Assembly (NCBI GenBank): GCA_027624235.1
Contig: JAQBYB010000001.1
Location: 32,167 to 96,166 of the forward strand
Direction: 5' to 3'
DNA: 64,000 nucleotides
Origin: Pseudomonadota bacterium
GTDB lineage: Bacteria; Pseudomonadota; Alphaproteobacteria; Rhodospirillales; Casp-alpha2
The notes under the pieces are model-generated. The model saw nothing but the letters and a program-made list of their open reading frames with translations. It ran no database searches and was not told the origin of the DNA. Position 1 is the stretch's first letter. Every line of letters starts with the position of its first letter. The translations under genes were made by a program, and so were the position numbers. Positions 1 to 9,335 of this stretch are shown one piece after another.

Positions 1-108
1 GGCACTAAAGCCTTCGGCGATCTTGGTTGCGGTCGCGACGCGGGTGTCGGATGAAGGATCCGCCAACAGCCTGGAAACGTCATCCTTTGTCAGTTCATTA
101 TTGGCCAT
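1..108 (-). CDS. DUF2336-type protein, N-terminal fragment
   Basis: This is the first 36 codons of a gene running off the left edge. It starts at an ATG whose complement is at 106-108. The visible residues begin MANNELTKDDVSRLLADPSS and continue into an alpha-helical TRVATATKIAEGF stretch. That pattern, a short polar start, then D-V-x-x-L-L-x-D-P-S, then T-R-x-x-x-A-x-K-I-A, resembles the N-terminus of DUF2336 proteins, which are common in alphaproteobacteria and of unknown function. The rest of the protein is outside the window, so the family call rests on this short stretch only. Confidence 0.6.
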   Translation of the reverse strand, partial: MANNELTKDDVSRLLADPSSDTRVATATKIAEGFSA

Positions 109-402
109 GGGAAGGTTCTCACTTGTTTTTCGCCATACCGGAACAAAAAAACACACCAACTGAGGCGTGATGGACCCTATATATAGGGTGATGCTACATT
201 ATTTTCTAATACTTACGGATAAAAACAACTCATTCAGTGATGCTCATCACATTTATGGATAATTAAACCCATTAATTATTGAGTTGATTTTACGCTGATT
301 GATTTTGCCCCATCGAAATGGTTGCAAGGGCTGGGCCGAGCCCATATATAGAGGCCGAGTTTATGAAACCACTATTCACCCCCCACTATTTAGAGGCTCC
401 CC
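109..402. promoter_or_regulatory. AT-rich divergent intergenic region with two palindromes
   Basis: This 294-nt region lies between the DUF2336 gene (leftward) and the cytochrome c gene (rightward) and is much richer in A+T than the coding DNA. It holds a perfect 16-nt palindrome, ACCCTATATATAGGGT, at 174-189. It also holds GTGATGCTCATCAC at 237-250, which fits the GTGA-N6-TCAC core of CRP/FNR-family sites. A related half-motif, CCCATATATAGAGG, lies at about 339-352. No gene is visible here. Confidence 0.6.
237..250. promoter_or_regulatory. CRP/FNR-family-like binding site
   Basis: GTGATGCTCATCAC is a perfect inverted repeat matching GTGA-N6-TCAC, flanked by A and A. It lies about 150 nt before the cytochrome c start codon and also upstream of the divergent DUF2336 gene. 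The match to the CRP/FNR consensus is direct. Which regulator binds, and which gene it controls, is inference. Confidence 0.5.
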
Positions 403-789
403 ATGAATAAAGTAAAATTTGCCGCCGTGGCCCTGGCCGCTGCAATGGCCCTGACAAGCGCAACGGCGATGGCTGACCGCGATGCCGGCGATGCCGAAAA
501 GGGAAAAAAGGTTTTCAATAAGTGCAAGGCTTGCCATGACATTAGAGCCGGTAAGAAAAAGATTGGGCCAAGCATGTTCGGCATCGCCGGTCGCCCGGCG
601 GGAACAGTAGAAGGCTTCCGGTACTCCGAGGCGATGAAATCAAGCGGCGTCACCTGGAACGACGATAACCTCGACAAATACCTGGAAAAGCCGATTAAGT
701 TCGTTCCCAAGACGAAGATGAGTTTCCCCGGTCTTAATAAAAAAAATGACCGGGCCGATGTCATCGCCTATTTGAAGACCCTCAAATAG
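403..789 (+). CDS. periplasmic class I cytochrome c
   Basis: The protein has 128 residues. A signal peptide spans about residues 1-24 and ends TAMA. The single haem c site is C41-K-A-C44-H45, so the haem is attached covalently in the periplasm. The likely second axial ligand is Met106 in VPKTKMSFPG. Size and layout match the soluble cytochrome c2/c550 group that shuttles electrons between membrane complexes and terminal oxidases or reductases. The start is supported by AGAGG six bases before the ATG. It appears monocistronic, with a hairpin terminator just after the stop. A CRP/FNR-like palindrome upstream suggests control by oxygen or energy state, which is inference. The exact redox partner cannot be read from sequence. 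Confidence 0.93.
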   Translation: MNKVKFAAVALAAAMALTSATAMADRDAGDAEKGKKVFNKCKACHDIRAGKKKIGPSMFGIAGRPAGTVEGFRYSEAMKSSGVTWNDDNLDKYLEKPIKFVPKTKMSFPGLNKKNDRADVIAYLKTLK

Positions 790-811
790 AGCCTTTTCAC
801 GATCAAGAATC

Positions 812-849
812 TAAAACGCCGCCAGGTACTAACCCGGCGGCGTTTTTTT
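812..849 (+). terminator. intrinsic terminator after cytochrome c gene
   Basis: AAACGCCGCC and GGCGGCGTTT form a stem of about 9-10 bp around a short loop. A run of seven T residues follows, and the element begins about 22 nt after the stop codon. Confidence 0.9.
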
Positions 850-973
850 ATGGGGGATGGTGAAAGGGGCGCTCATGGATGTCGGCCTTTCATAACCTCT
901 GACAAGATTATAATAGTAACCTTACAAACCGCTGACGGTATACGAAAACCCTACCACCGCCAAAGGATTCGAC

Positions 974-1492
974 ATGGACCTGAAAGACCACATTCGCGCA
1001 ATTCCGGATTTCCCGAAGGAGGGAATTTTGTTTTACGACATTTCAACCCTGCTCGCCCATGCCGATGCCTGGCAGGTGGCGCTGGGGCGGCTGTCCAAAA
1101 TCGTCGGTCAGTACCGGCCCGATGTTCTGGCGGGAATCGAATCCCGGGGCTTCCTGGTGGCGGCGCCGTTGGCGTCGCGGCTTGGCCTCGGCTTCACCAT
1201 GATCCGCAAGAAGGGCAAGCTTCCGGGCGAAACCATCGGCTACGAATACGACCTGGAATACGGCACCGACACCATCGAAATCCAATCCGACGCGGTCGAG
1301 AAAGGCCAGCGCGTGGTCATCCTCGATGATCTGTTGGCCACCGGCGGCACCATGGCCGCCTCCATTGAACTCCTCAACCAGGTCGGTGCCGATGTCGTCG
1401 GCTCCGCCTGCATTATCGAACTGACGTTCCTGAACGGGCGCGACAAGCTGAACGGCGTGCCCTTCGGCGCTTTGATGGCTTACGACGAATAA
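974..1492 (+). CDS. apt: adenine phosphoribosyltransferase
   Basis: The 172-residue enzyme makes AMP from adenine and PRPP in purine salvage, in the cytoplasm. The type I phosphoribosyltransferase PRPP loop is clear at residues 114-126 ([13 protein letters not shown]). The N-terminal [18 protein letters not shown] and [13 protein letters not shown] segments are typical of Apt. Length matches the family. AAGGA lies seven bases before the ATG. The gene converges with mutY: their 3' ends overlap by 13 nt (1480-1492). Confidence 0.96.
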   Translation: MDLKDHIRAIPDFPKEGILFYDISTLLAHADAWQVALGRLSKIVGQYRPDVLAGIESRGFLVAAPLASRLGLGFTMIRKKGKLPGETIGYEYDLEYGTDTIEIQSDAVEKGQRVVILDDLLATGGTMAASIELLNQVGADVVGSACIIELTFLNGRDKLNGVPFGALMAYDE

Positions 1493-2544
1493 TCGGATAC
1501 GTGTTTCGCGACTTTCTTCATCACCGTCGGCAAAGCGTATTCCGAAAACCTTGAAGGCAGGCACCAAAGCGAGTCCTTTGGCCCTCTGTTGATCTCCGCC
1601 GTCAACACCGTCAGTTCCAGATGGAAATGGGTAAAGGTATGGCGGACGACGCCTGCCAGAGGATGCCACGCTGCCGTAACCGGCGCGGTAACGGTGGCCT
1701 CAGTCAAATTCCATTTTTTGTCCCGCCAGTCGGTTGATGGAATTTCCATCATCCCGCCCAACAGGCCTTTTTCCGGCCTTTGCCGCAGTAACACCTGACC
1801 ATTGCCCCGGCGCGCCCAGAACACCATGCCATGACGAACAGACCGCGGCTTTTTCGGCGCCTTCACCGGATACCGGGCAGCGTCTGCCGACTTGGCGGCG
1901 AGGCATTCCGTGGTCAACGGACAGGCACCGCATTCGGCGGATTTGGGCATGCAAATGGTGGCGCCCAGGTCCATCATCGCCTGCGCCAAGTCTCCGGGGC
2001 GGCTGTGGGAGGCTAATTCACGGGCCAAACCGGAAATCCGCTTAGCCCCACCGGGCAACGGGGTGGCGACGGCATAAAGCCGCGCCGTCACTCTTTCAAT
2101 ATTGGCATCGACAGGCATCGTCTTGCGGCCGAAGGCAATGGCGGCGATGGCGGCGGCGGTGTAGGCGCCAACGCCGGGAAGCTGCCGCAGCCCGTCTTCC
2201 GTATCCGGGAAGCACCCGTTCAGTTCGCCGCCAACAAGGCGGGCGCATTTGTGCAGGTTGCGGGCCCGAGCGTAATAGCCCAACCCCTGCCAGGCGTGCA
2301 GGACATCGCCCAGATCCGCCGCCGCCAACTCCCCAAGGCTTGGCCAGCGCCGTAAAAATTCCTCGAAATAGCCTTTTACCGTCGCCACCGTAGTCTGCGC
2401 CAACATGATCTCAGACAGCCATACACGGTATGGGTCCGGTGGCTCGCCCTGTTTGTAACGCCACGGCAGATCCCGCGCATTCCGGTCATACCAGCGCAGA
2501 AGCCGGCGGCGGACGGATACGGGATCGGGGAGAGAACGGGTCAA
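1480..2544 (-). CDS. mutY: A/G-specific adenine glycosylase
   Basis: MutY removes adenine mispaired with 8-oxoguanine. The HhH-GPD core is present. The catalytic Glu lies at about residue 45 in LSEIMLAQT and the Asp at about 146 in [10 protein letters not shown]. The [4Fe-4S] ligands follow the C-x6-C-x2-C-x5-C spacing (about 198, 205, 208 and 214). A C-terminal NUDIX-like domain for 8-oxoG recognition follows. The reading frame stays open to 2757, but that extension would run into the divergent dciA gene and is low complexity. A TTG at 2544, just before [19 protein letters not shown], gives the usual MutY N-terminus of about 354 residues. The start is therefore inferred and could be CTG six bases earlier. 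Confidence 0.92.
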   Translation of the reverse strand: MTRSLPDPVSVRRRLLRWYDRNARDLPWRYKQGEPPDPYRVWLSEIMLAQTTVATVKGYFEEFLRRWPSLGELAAADLGDVLHAWQGLGYYARARNLHKCARLVGGELNGCFPDTEDGLRQLPGVGAYTAAAIAAIAFGRKTMPVDANIERVTARLYAVATPLPGGAKRISGLARELASHSRPGDLAQAMMDLGATICMPKSAECGACPLTTECLAAKSADAARYPVKAPKKPRSVRHGMVFWARRGNGQVLLRQRPEKGLLGGMMEIPSTDWRDKKWNLTEATVTAPVTAAWHPLAGVVRHTFTHFHLELTVLTAEINRGPKDSLWCLPSRFSEYALPTVMKKVAKHVSDYSS

Positions 2545-2617
2545 GGTCAGGGCCGAATCATTATATGGGCATTTTGTCCGATTGCCCTCAGGGGCCAGCA
2601 ATCCTAGCATCCCCCCC

Positions 2618-3121
2618 ATGACCGCAAAAACCATCAAACATAAAAAACGCGGCGGCGGCCCCCGCGCCCTGGCGACGTCGTTGTCGGCGGCCACCAAAGC
2701 AGCCTTCGGCAAGCGCGGATTCGCCGACGGCGCCATCCTCAAGGACTGGGCCGTCATCGCAGGCGATCACTTGGCCGGCCACAGCCAGCCTGAAAAAATC
2801 TCCTACCCGACCGGCGCCGGCGATGACGGCACGCTGCATCTTCGCATCAACAGCGGCAGCATGGCGACCGAACTGCTACACTTGGAACCGCTTCTGATCG
2901 AACGTATCAACGGCTATTTCGGGTTTAAGGCCGTTGGCCGCCTGAAAATCACCCAGGGGCCATTGCCCGACACCGGCGAAAAACCGGCATGGACCCCCAG
3001 ACCGCTGAAAACAGAGGAAGAATCCATACTGGCCGAAAGCCTGATCGATGTTGAAGACGAAGACTTGCAACGTTCCTTAAAGGCCTTGGGACAGGCGGTC
3101 ATCGGCAGAAATGTGGATTAA
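2618..3121 (+). CDS. dciA: DciA-family (DUF721) helicase-loader protein
   Basis: The product has 167 residues. The DUF721 segment reads ILKDWAVIAGDHLAGHSQP, with the conserved W and G-x-x-L-A-x-H-S/T-x-P pattern, preceded by a basic N-terminus. DciA proteins load the replicative helicase DnaB in bacteria lacking DnaC. The gene is divergent from mutY across about 70 nt and is followed by a dsbA-like gene and smc, a familiar alphaproteobacterial order. The ATG at 2618 is preferred because the frame upstream is proline and serine rich and overlaps the promoter region. Confidence 0.82.
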   Translation: MTAKTIKHKKRGGGPRALATSLSAATKAAFGKRGFADGAILKDWAVIAGDHLAGHSQPEKISYPTGAGDDGTLHLRINSGSMATELLHLEPLLIERINGYFGFKAVGRLKITQGPLPDTGEKPAWTPRPLKTEEESILAESLIDVEDEDLQRSLKALGQAVIGRNVD

Positions 3122-3220
3122 ACGGGGATAAAAGCAGGGTTATCCCCTGCAAAATGAGTCGACTCTGGGATATAGGCGATATTATTATCGCCTCAATATT
3201 TAGTGTTTAGGGAGACAGGT

Positions 3221-3838
3221 TTGCCGCGTTTTATACTAAGTCTTGCGTTTATCGCCACCCTGACTGCGTCTCAGCTGTTCTCAGTGACGGCAATGGCCGG
3301 CATCGTTAGCATTGAAGAGTCCAAGGTCGAGATGGTGCTCGGCAAAGCCGACGCGCCGGTGACCATGATCGAATATTCGTCGCTGGGCTGCCCCCATTGC
3401 GCCGCCTTCCATCGTGAGACCCTGCCCAAAATCCAAAAAGAATACATCGATACCGGCAAGGTGCGCTTCGTCTATCGGGACTTCCCCTTGGGCACGCCGG
3501 CGTTGGCGGCGTCCATGATCGCGCGATGCGCCGGGCCTAAAAAATTCTTCGGCTTCGTCGAAATTCTGTTCCGGGCCCAGGCGCAATGGTCGCAAAGCAA
3601 AGACCCCATGGCGGCGCTGACCAAGATAGCGCGGTTCGGCGGCCTGTCCGGGGATGACGTCGATGCCTGCCTGAAACAACAAACGCTGCTCGACCACATC
3701 CGCAAAGGCGCACTGGTCGGTCAGGAAACCCACAAGGTCGACTCGACTCCATTTTTTATCATCGGCGATGAGACCGTCTCCGGCGCCCAGCCGTTCGAGG
3801 CATTCAAGAAGGTGCTGGATAAGGCCCTGAACAAATGA
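3221..3838 (+). CDS. DsbA-family thiol oxidoreductase (CPHC)
   Basis: A 205-residue exported thioredoxin-fold protein. A signal peptide of about 26 residues ends AMA. The redox motif is C57-P-H-C60 and the cis-Pro loop reads STPFFIIGDE near the C-terminus. The insertion between them fits the DsbA/Com1/BdbD-type group, which forms disulfides in the periplasm. A TTG start at 3221 is chosen because AGGGAG lies six bases before it; a GTG at 3203 in the same frame has no such site. The next gene is smc, 38 nt downstream. A second member of the family lies at 40478-41248. Confidence 0.88.
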   Translation: MPRFILSLAFIATLTASQLFSVTAMAGIVSIEESKVEMVLGKADAPVTMIEYSSLGCPHCAAFHRETLPKIQKEYIDTGKVRFVYRDFPLGTPALAASMIARCAGPKKFFGFVEILFRAQAQWSQSKDPMAALTKIARFGGLSGDDVDACLKQQTLLDHIRKGALVGQETHKVDSTPFFIIGDETVSGAQPFEAFKKVLDKALNK

Positions 3839-3876
3839 GCGCCCAAATGACTGCCAACATAGGGACGATCTAGGCC

Positions 3877-6800
3877 GTGCTGCGATTTAACAAACTCAGG
3901 CTTTCGGGCTTCAAGTCTTTCGTCGATGGCGGCGAGCTTCAGATCGATCTCGGCCTGACCGGGATCGTCGGGCCCAACGGTTGCGGCAAGTCAAACCTTG
4001 TCGAGGCGCTACGCTGGGTGATGGGGGAAACGTCGGCCAAGCAGATGCGCGGCGGCGAGATGGACGACGTCATCTTCGGCGGCACCCGCGACCGCCCGGC
4101 CCGCAATATCGCCGAGGTCGTCCTCAGTCTCGATAATTCCGCCCGCGTCGCCCCGGCTCAATTCAACGACACCGATGAATTGGATATCAGCCGCCGCATC
4201 GAACGCGAAAAGGGATCCACCTACCGGATCAACGGCCATGAGGTTCGGGCCAAGGATGTGCAACTGCTGTTCGCCGACAGCGCCACCGGCGCGCGGTCCA
4301 CGGCATTGGTCAGCCAGGGCAAGATCAGCGCCGTCATTGCCGCCAAGCCGACGCAACGCCGAATGATTCTGGAAGAGGCGGCGGGCATCACCGGCCTGCA
4401 TTCGCGCCGCCACGAAGCCGAATTGAGGCTGCGCGGCGCCGAAACCAACCTTGAACGTCTCGACGATATTCTGATCACCCTGGACACGCAGTTGGCGCAC
4501 CTTAAAAAGCAGGCCCGTCAGGCCAACCGCTACCGCGGTCTTTCCGATCACATCCGCACGGCGGAGGCGACCCTGTTCTTCCTGCGCTGGACCGCCGATG
4601 AGAAGACCCTTGAGGCGGCGAACAAGGAATTGACTGAACTGGCGAACATGGTAACGACCCTCACCGGCACTGCGGCGGCCGCCGCCACGGCGCAGGCCGA
4701 ACACGCCGCCGAGCTGCCGAAACATCGACACGCCGAGGCCGAGGCCGCTGCTGAGCTGCAACGCCTGACCCTGGCCCGCGACAGCCTTGCGGCGGAAGAA
4801 CAACGCATCGAAGCGCAAACCACCGAAACCCGGAACCGGATCGAGGAGACCACCGCCGACAAAGCCAGGGAAGACGCCCTTGTCCGCGACGCAGACGCCG
4901 CCCTCACCCGCCTGCAGGAAGAACGCGCCCGCATCCAGACCCCCACAGAGGGCGAGGAAAACGCCATCGCCGAGGCCGTTGAAGCCCTGGCTGCCGCCAA
5001 TAAAGCGGTCGAGGAATTGGACGCCAAACTGACAGCGCAAAGCGAACAATTGTTCAACAACGAAGCCCGGCGCACCGCCCTTGAGTACAAGCTGGTCGAT
5101 TTAACGAATCGCAATGAACGGCTTCAGACCCGCCGCCGCGTGATCACCGGCCAGCGCGATGAAGTGCTGAACAAAACGCCCGAGGCTTCCGATTTGGACG
5201 CGGCGCAGCAACATTTGGATGACGCCCGCGCCACCTTGGAGCAGGCCCGCAAAACCGCCGAGGCGGCGGAGCAGGGTCGCACCGAGGCGATCGGCAAAAC
5301 CAATGCCGCCGCCGCCGGCTCGCACGCCGCCGCCGCCACCTTGACCCACCTGCAAGCCGAAGCCGGCGCTTTAAGCGAAGTCCTCAACGCGGACGATCAG
5401 GATCAATGGCCGCCGGTGTTCAATGCCCTTGGCGTCGAGGAAGGATATGAGGCGGCGCTGGCAACCGCGCTCGGCGAAGACCTGACGGCGTCGGACAACG
5501 AAGCCGCGCCCAGCCATTGGCGCGCCTTAGGCGCCATGGACAACCCACCGGCGCTGCCCATGGGCGTCCGTCCGTTGAGTGATTTCGTCCGCGCGCCTGA
5601 GGTGCTCGGCCGCCGCCTTTCACAAATAGGCGTCGTCGATGATGAAGACCAAGGCCGCCGTCTATCCGCCGGTTTGGCCCAGGGACAACGTCTGGTCAGC
5701 CGTGCCGGTGGCCTCTGGCGTTGGGACGGCTATACCGTTTCCGCTGACGCCGTGACCGCGTCCCAAGCCCGCCTGGAACAACGCAAACGCCTGAAAGCGG
5801 CGCGCGAGAAGCTGTCCGAAGCCGAGACCGCCGCCACCGCCGCGGAACAACGGCTGACTGCCGCCAAGGCCGCCGAAGCACAAGCTATTGAGGCCGAACA
5901 AACTGCCCGCGAAATGGTAGCCACGGCGGACACGGCCTATGACCAGTCCCGCGACAGGGTCGCCGAAATCAAGGAACGCTCGACCGGACAACTCTCCTTA
6001 CTCGCCTCCCTGCAGGATCAGGAGGTCGCCATTGTGGCCGACCTTGAACACCTGGAGATTGAGCACAACGACGCCGTCAAGACACTGGCGGACATTCCCG
6101 ACGCCGACGGACCAAGGCGGGAGATCGCCGCCAACCGCGAGGAATTGGCGCGTCGGCGTTCAACCCAGGTGGAATGCCAAAGCCGCCATGACACCCTCGA
6201 GCGCGCTGCCGAGGAACGCGCCCAACGCCTCGCCGCCATCAACACCGAGATAACCTCTTGGCAGGCCCGCACCGAAACCGCCCAGGCCCACATCCGGCAC
6301 CTGGATGAACGCCGCCAGGCCATGGACGCGGAACTCGTTCGCCTTGCCGCCCGTCCGGCGGAAATCGCCGAACAACGCCAAGCGCTATTCAGCGCCCATG
6401 AAAATGCCGAACAAAAGCGCAAAGGCCTGGCCGACACCCTGGCCCAGTCCGAAATGGCGCTGGCCGTGGCCAGCAAGAACCTGCGTGCTGCCGAGGCGGA
6501 ATTGGCGGCGGCCCGTGAAAACATGGTTCGCGCCGAAGGCCTTGTCGAGCAGGCCAAGCAGTCCTGCCTGGCCATCGCCGAGCGGATCAAGGATCGTCTG
6601 AATTGTCGCCCCGACCAACTGTTCGAGATTTCCGGTCTCAATCCGGACGCCGACCTGCCCGACCTGGAATCTGTTGAGCGCAAAGTCGAACGCCTCAACC
6701 GGGAGCGCGAAACCATGGGGCCGGTCAATCTGCGCGCCGAGGCCGAAGCCGAGGAAATGAAAGAGCAGATCGACACGCTGATTTCCGAACGCGATGATCT

Positions 6801-7341
6801 GCTGAAGGCCATCGACAAGCTGCGCCGCGGCATTTCCGAGTTGAACCGCGAAGGCCGCAAGCGCCTGTTGGAGTCCTTCGAAGAAGTGAACAAACATTTC
6901 CAGGAACTTTTCGTGCAACTGTTCGGCGGCGGGCGGGCGCATCTGGAACTGACCGAATCGGACGATCCGCTCGACGCTGGACTGGAAATCATGGCCAGCC
7001 CACCGGGCAAACGGATGCAGGTGCTGTCCTTGCTGTCCGGCGGTGAACAGGCGCTGACGGCGCTGGCCTTGTTGTTCGGGGTGTTTCAGACCAACCCGGC
7101 GCCGATCTGCGTCCTTGATGAGGTCGACGCACCGCTGGACGATGCCAACGTCGATCGGTTCTGCGCCCTGGTCGAGAAAATGGCCCGCACGGATACCACC
7201 CGGTTCATTATCATTACCCACCACCGCATGACCATGGCCCGCATGGACCGTCTTTACGGCGTCACCATGACCGAGCGCGGCATCTCCCAATTGGTGTCGG
7301 TGGACCTTCAACGCGCCGATGAATTACGGGCGACGGCCTAA
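3877..7341 (+). CDS. smc: chromosome segregation protein SMC
   Basis: The 1154-residue protein has full SMC architecture. The Walker A motif GPNGCGKSN is at residues 32-40. Two long Ala/Glu/Arg-rich coiled-coil arms flank a globular hinge at about residues 510-640. The C-terminal head carries the ABC signature LSGGEQ near residue 1052 and Walker B ICVLDEVDAPLDD near 1078. SMC with ScpA/ScpB forms the condensin that compacts and segregates the chromosome. The start is GTG. Length is normal for alphaproteobacterial SMC. Large reading frames on the opposite strand here are a by-product of biased codon use. Confidence 0.97.
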   Translation: MLRFNKLRLSGFKSFVDGGELQIDLGLTGIVGPNGCGKSNLVEALRWVMGETSAKQMRGGEMDDVIFGGTRDRPARNIAEVVLSLDNSARVAPAQFNDTDELDISRRIEREKGSTYRINGHEVRAKDVQLLFADSATGARSTALVSQGKISAVIAAKPTQRRMILEEAAGITGLHSRRHEAELRLRGAETNLERLDDILITLDTQLAHLKKQARQANRYRGLSDHIRTAEATLFFLRWTADEKTLEAANKELTELANMVTTLTGTAAAAATAQAEHAAELPKHRHAEAEAAAELQRLTLARDSLAAEEQRIEAQTTETRNRIEETTADKAREDALVRDADAALTRLQEERARIQTPTEGEENAIAEAVEALAAANKAVEELDAKLTAQSEQLFNNEARRTALEYKLVDLTNRNERLQTRRRVITGQRDEVLNKTPEASDLDAAQQHLDDARATLEQARKTAEAAEQGRTEAIGKTNAAAAGSHAAAATLTHLQAEAGALSEVLNADDQDQWPPVFNALGVEEGYEAALATALGEDLTASDNEAAPSHWRALGAMDNPPALPMGVRPLSDFVRAPEVLGRRLSQIGVVDDEDQGRRLSAGLAQGQRLVSRAGGLWRWDGYTVSADAVTASQARLEQRKRLKAAREKLSEAETAATAAEQRLTAAKAAEAQAIEAEQTAREMVATADTAYDQSRDRVAEIKERSTGQLSLLASLQDQEVAIVADLEHLEIEHNDAVKTLADIPDADGPRREIAANREELARRRSTQVECQSRHDTLERAAEERAQRLAAINTEITSWQARTETAQAHIRHLDERRQAMDAELVRLAARPAEIAEQRQALFSAHENAEQKRKGLADTLAQSEMALAVASKNLRAAEAELAAARENMVRAEGLVEQAKQSCLAIAERIKDRLNCRPDQLFEISGLNPDADLPDLESVERKVERLNRERETMGPVNLRAEAEAEEMKEQIDTLISERDDLLKAIDKLRRGISELNREGRKRLLESFEEVNKHFQELFVQLFGGGRAHLELTESDDPLDAGLEIMASPPGKRMQVLSLLSGGEQALTALALLFGVFQTNPAPICVLDEVDAPLDDANVDRFCALVEKMARTDTTRFIIITHHRMTMARMDRLYGVTMTERGISQLVSVDLQRADELRATA

Positions 7342-7382
7342 GCTCGACAACCATTTCCAGCAGGCCGGGGAAGGGCTTCGCG

Positions 7383-7760
7383 ATGAGCGACCAGGTGCCT
7401 GAACAGGACCTCGAAAAGCTGGAATCCCGGCTGCGCGACGCGCGCGCGCGAAGCCACGGCCCGATCCACGAAAAAAAGGACAATAATCAACCCCCAAACA
7501 ATGCCCTTGGCCTTGCTTTCCGCGTCGGTGTCGAGTTAGTTTCTGCCATCGCCATCGGGGTGGGGATCGGCTGGTTGTTGGATCAGTGGCTTGATACCCG
7601 TCCGTGGTTGATGTTGGTGTTTATTTTTCTTGGCGGAGCCGCAGGAATTTTAAACGTTTATAGAATGGCCAGCGGTTTCGGATATGCCGTCGGCTACCAG
7701 AAGGGAAGTGATCCCGGGGTCAAAAAAGCTCCGGATCAGAGACCAGGGATCGAGGAATAA
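7383..7760 (+). CDS. atpI: ATP synthase accessory protein AtpI
   Basis: A 125-residue membrane protein with a charged cytoplasmic N-terminus and two predicted transmembrane helices (about residues 45-65 and 75-95). These surround GIGWLLDQWLDTRPW and the glycine-rich FIFLGGAAGILNVYR, typical of AtpI. AtpI helps assemble the c-ring. It leads the F0 operon atpI-B-E-F'-F; its stop is five bases before the atpB start. Confidence 0.9.
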   Translation: MSDQVPEQDLEKLESRLRDARARSHGPIHEKKDNNQPPNNALGLAFRVGVELVSAIAIGVGIGWLLDQWLDTRPWLMLVFIFLGGAAGILNVYRMASGFGYAVGYQKGSDPGVKKAPDQRPGIEE

Positions 7761-7765
7761 AGACG

Positions 7766-8497
7766 TTGGCTGAGGCGCATAGCCCCCTTTCTCAATTTGA
7801 AATCAAACGATGGGTGCCGATTGAAATCGGTACCCTGGATATTTCGTTTACCAATTCGTCCACCTTCATGGTGTTGACGGTGATCTTCGTCAGTGGCTTC
7901 CTGGTGCTGGGCATGCGCCGAACCGCCCTGGTCCCCGGTCGCTGGCAGTCGATGGTCGAACTTTTATATATTTTTATCGCCAATCTGGTGAAGGACACCG
8001 TCGGTAACGAAGGCCGGCCCTATTTTCCGTTCATCTTCACGGTGTTCATGTTTATTCTGGTCGGCAACCTGTTCGGCATGGTGCCCTATAGTTTCACTTT
8101 CACCAGCCACATTGCGGTCACCTTCGCCATGGCCCTGGTCGTCTTTATCGGCGTCACCATCATCGCCATCGCCAAGCATAAACTTCATTTCTTTAGCTTT
8201 TTCATGCCGCCCGGCGTGCCTCTGCTGATGGCGCCGTTGTTGGTGCCCATTGAAATCATTTCCTACCTGTCCAGGCCGATCAGCCTGAGCGTGCGATTGT
8301 TCGCCAACATGTTGGCCGGGCACACGCTGTTGAAGGTGTTCGCCGGCTTTGTCATCTCGATGGGAATGTTCGGGGTTTTCCCGCTCGCCTTCATTGTCGC
8401 CCTGACCGGGCTGGAAATCGTCATCGCGCTTCTTCAGGCCTTTGTCTTTACGATCCTGACCTGCCTGTATCTTAACGACGCATTGCATCTGCACTAA
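7766..8497 (+). CDS. atpB: F0F1 ATP synthase subunit a
   Basis: The 243-residue membrane subunit provides the proton half-channels of F0. The key helix reads LSRPISLSVRLFANMLAGH, holding the essential Arg that faces the c-ring Glu. Five to six hydrophobic helices are visible. The start is TTG, with GAGG about ten bases upstream. The gene is spaced five bases from atpI, so the two are probably translated together. Confidence 0.96.
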   Translation: MAEAHSPLSQFEIKRWVPIEIGTLDISFTNSSTFMVLTVIFVSGFLVLGMRRTALVPGRWQSMVELLYIFIANLVKDTVGNEGRPYFPFIFTVFMFILVGNLFGMVPYSFTFTSHIAVTFAMALVVFIGVTIIAIAKHKLHFFSFFMPPGVPLLMAPLLVPIEIISYLSRPISLSVRLFANMLAGHTLLKVFAGFVISMGMFGVFPLAFIVALTGLEIVIALLQAFVFTILTCLYLNDALHLH

Positions 8498-8516
8498 ATT
8501 GAACCTGCCTACCTAA

Positions 8517-8765
<249 letters not shown>

Positions 8766-8827
8766 TCGCCGCTTTAAAAGCCAACGGGGCCGGATGATAC
8801 CGGACCCCCGGTGGCCGGAATAACGTA

Positions 8828-9319
8828 ATGCCGCAACTCGATTTTTCAACGTATCTGCCGCAGGTTTTCTGGCTGGTTGTGACGTTCATCGCCCTCTTCC
8901 TGATCATCTGGAAGATTGCCGTGCCGCGCATCGCCAATTCCCTGGAGGCCCGCCAGAAGCGTATCGAGGACTTCCTGGACAGAGCCGCCGACGCCAAAAA
9001 AGAAGCCGAGGAAACCCTGGCCGCTTATGAGGCGGCGATGAGCGAGGCCCGCAGCAAGGCGCAGGCCATAATCGGCAAGGCATCCCTGAAAATTGCCGAA
9101 CAGGCCGAGGCGCGGAAAGCCGCGTTGACCGAAGAACTCAACCGGAAATTCGCCGACAGCGAAGCCGAGATCAAACAGGCCATCGACGGCGCCATGAACA
9201 ATATCCGCGACATTGCCGTCGACGTCGCCGCCGAGGCGCTTAATCGCCTCACCGGCGAACAACCGGATGACAAAAACCTCGCCAAGGCCGTCGATCGGGC
9301 CATGAAGGCCGAAGGGTAG
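8828..9319 (+). CDS. atpF': F0F1 ATP synthase subunit b'
   Basis: The 163-residue protein has an N-terminal membrane helix (about 12-32, FWLVVTFIALFLIIWKI) followed by a long charged coiled coil. Two b-type subunits in tandem (b' then b) are usual in alphaproteobacteria and phototrophs, where they form a heterodimeric peripheral stalk. This copy starts PQLDFSTYLPQVFWL, typical of b'. The gene for b follows after 16 nt. Confidence 0.92.
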   Translation: MPQLDFSTYLPQVFWLVVTFIALFLIIWKIAVPRIANSLEARQKRIEDFLDRAADAKKEAEETLAAYEAAMSEARSKAQAIIGKASLKIAEQAEARKAALTEELNRKFADSEAEIKQAIDGAMNNIRDIAVDVAAEALNRLTGEQPDDKNLAKAVDRAMKAEG

Positions 9320-9335
9320 AGAGGGGAGCCGAAAG

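Noticed and set aside
850..1329. Plus-strand frame overlapping apt
   Set aside because: It is in another frame over apt, lacks a ribosome site and has no recognisable domain.
4009..5049. Long minus-strand frame inside smc
   Set aside because: SMC is unmistakable on the plus strand; the shadow frame is Gly/Phe-rich with no recognisable domain.
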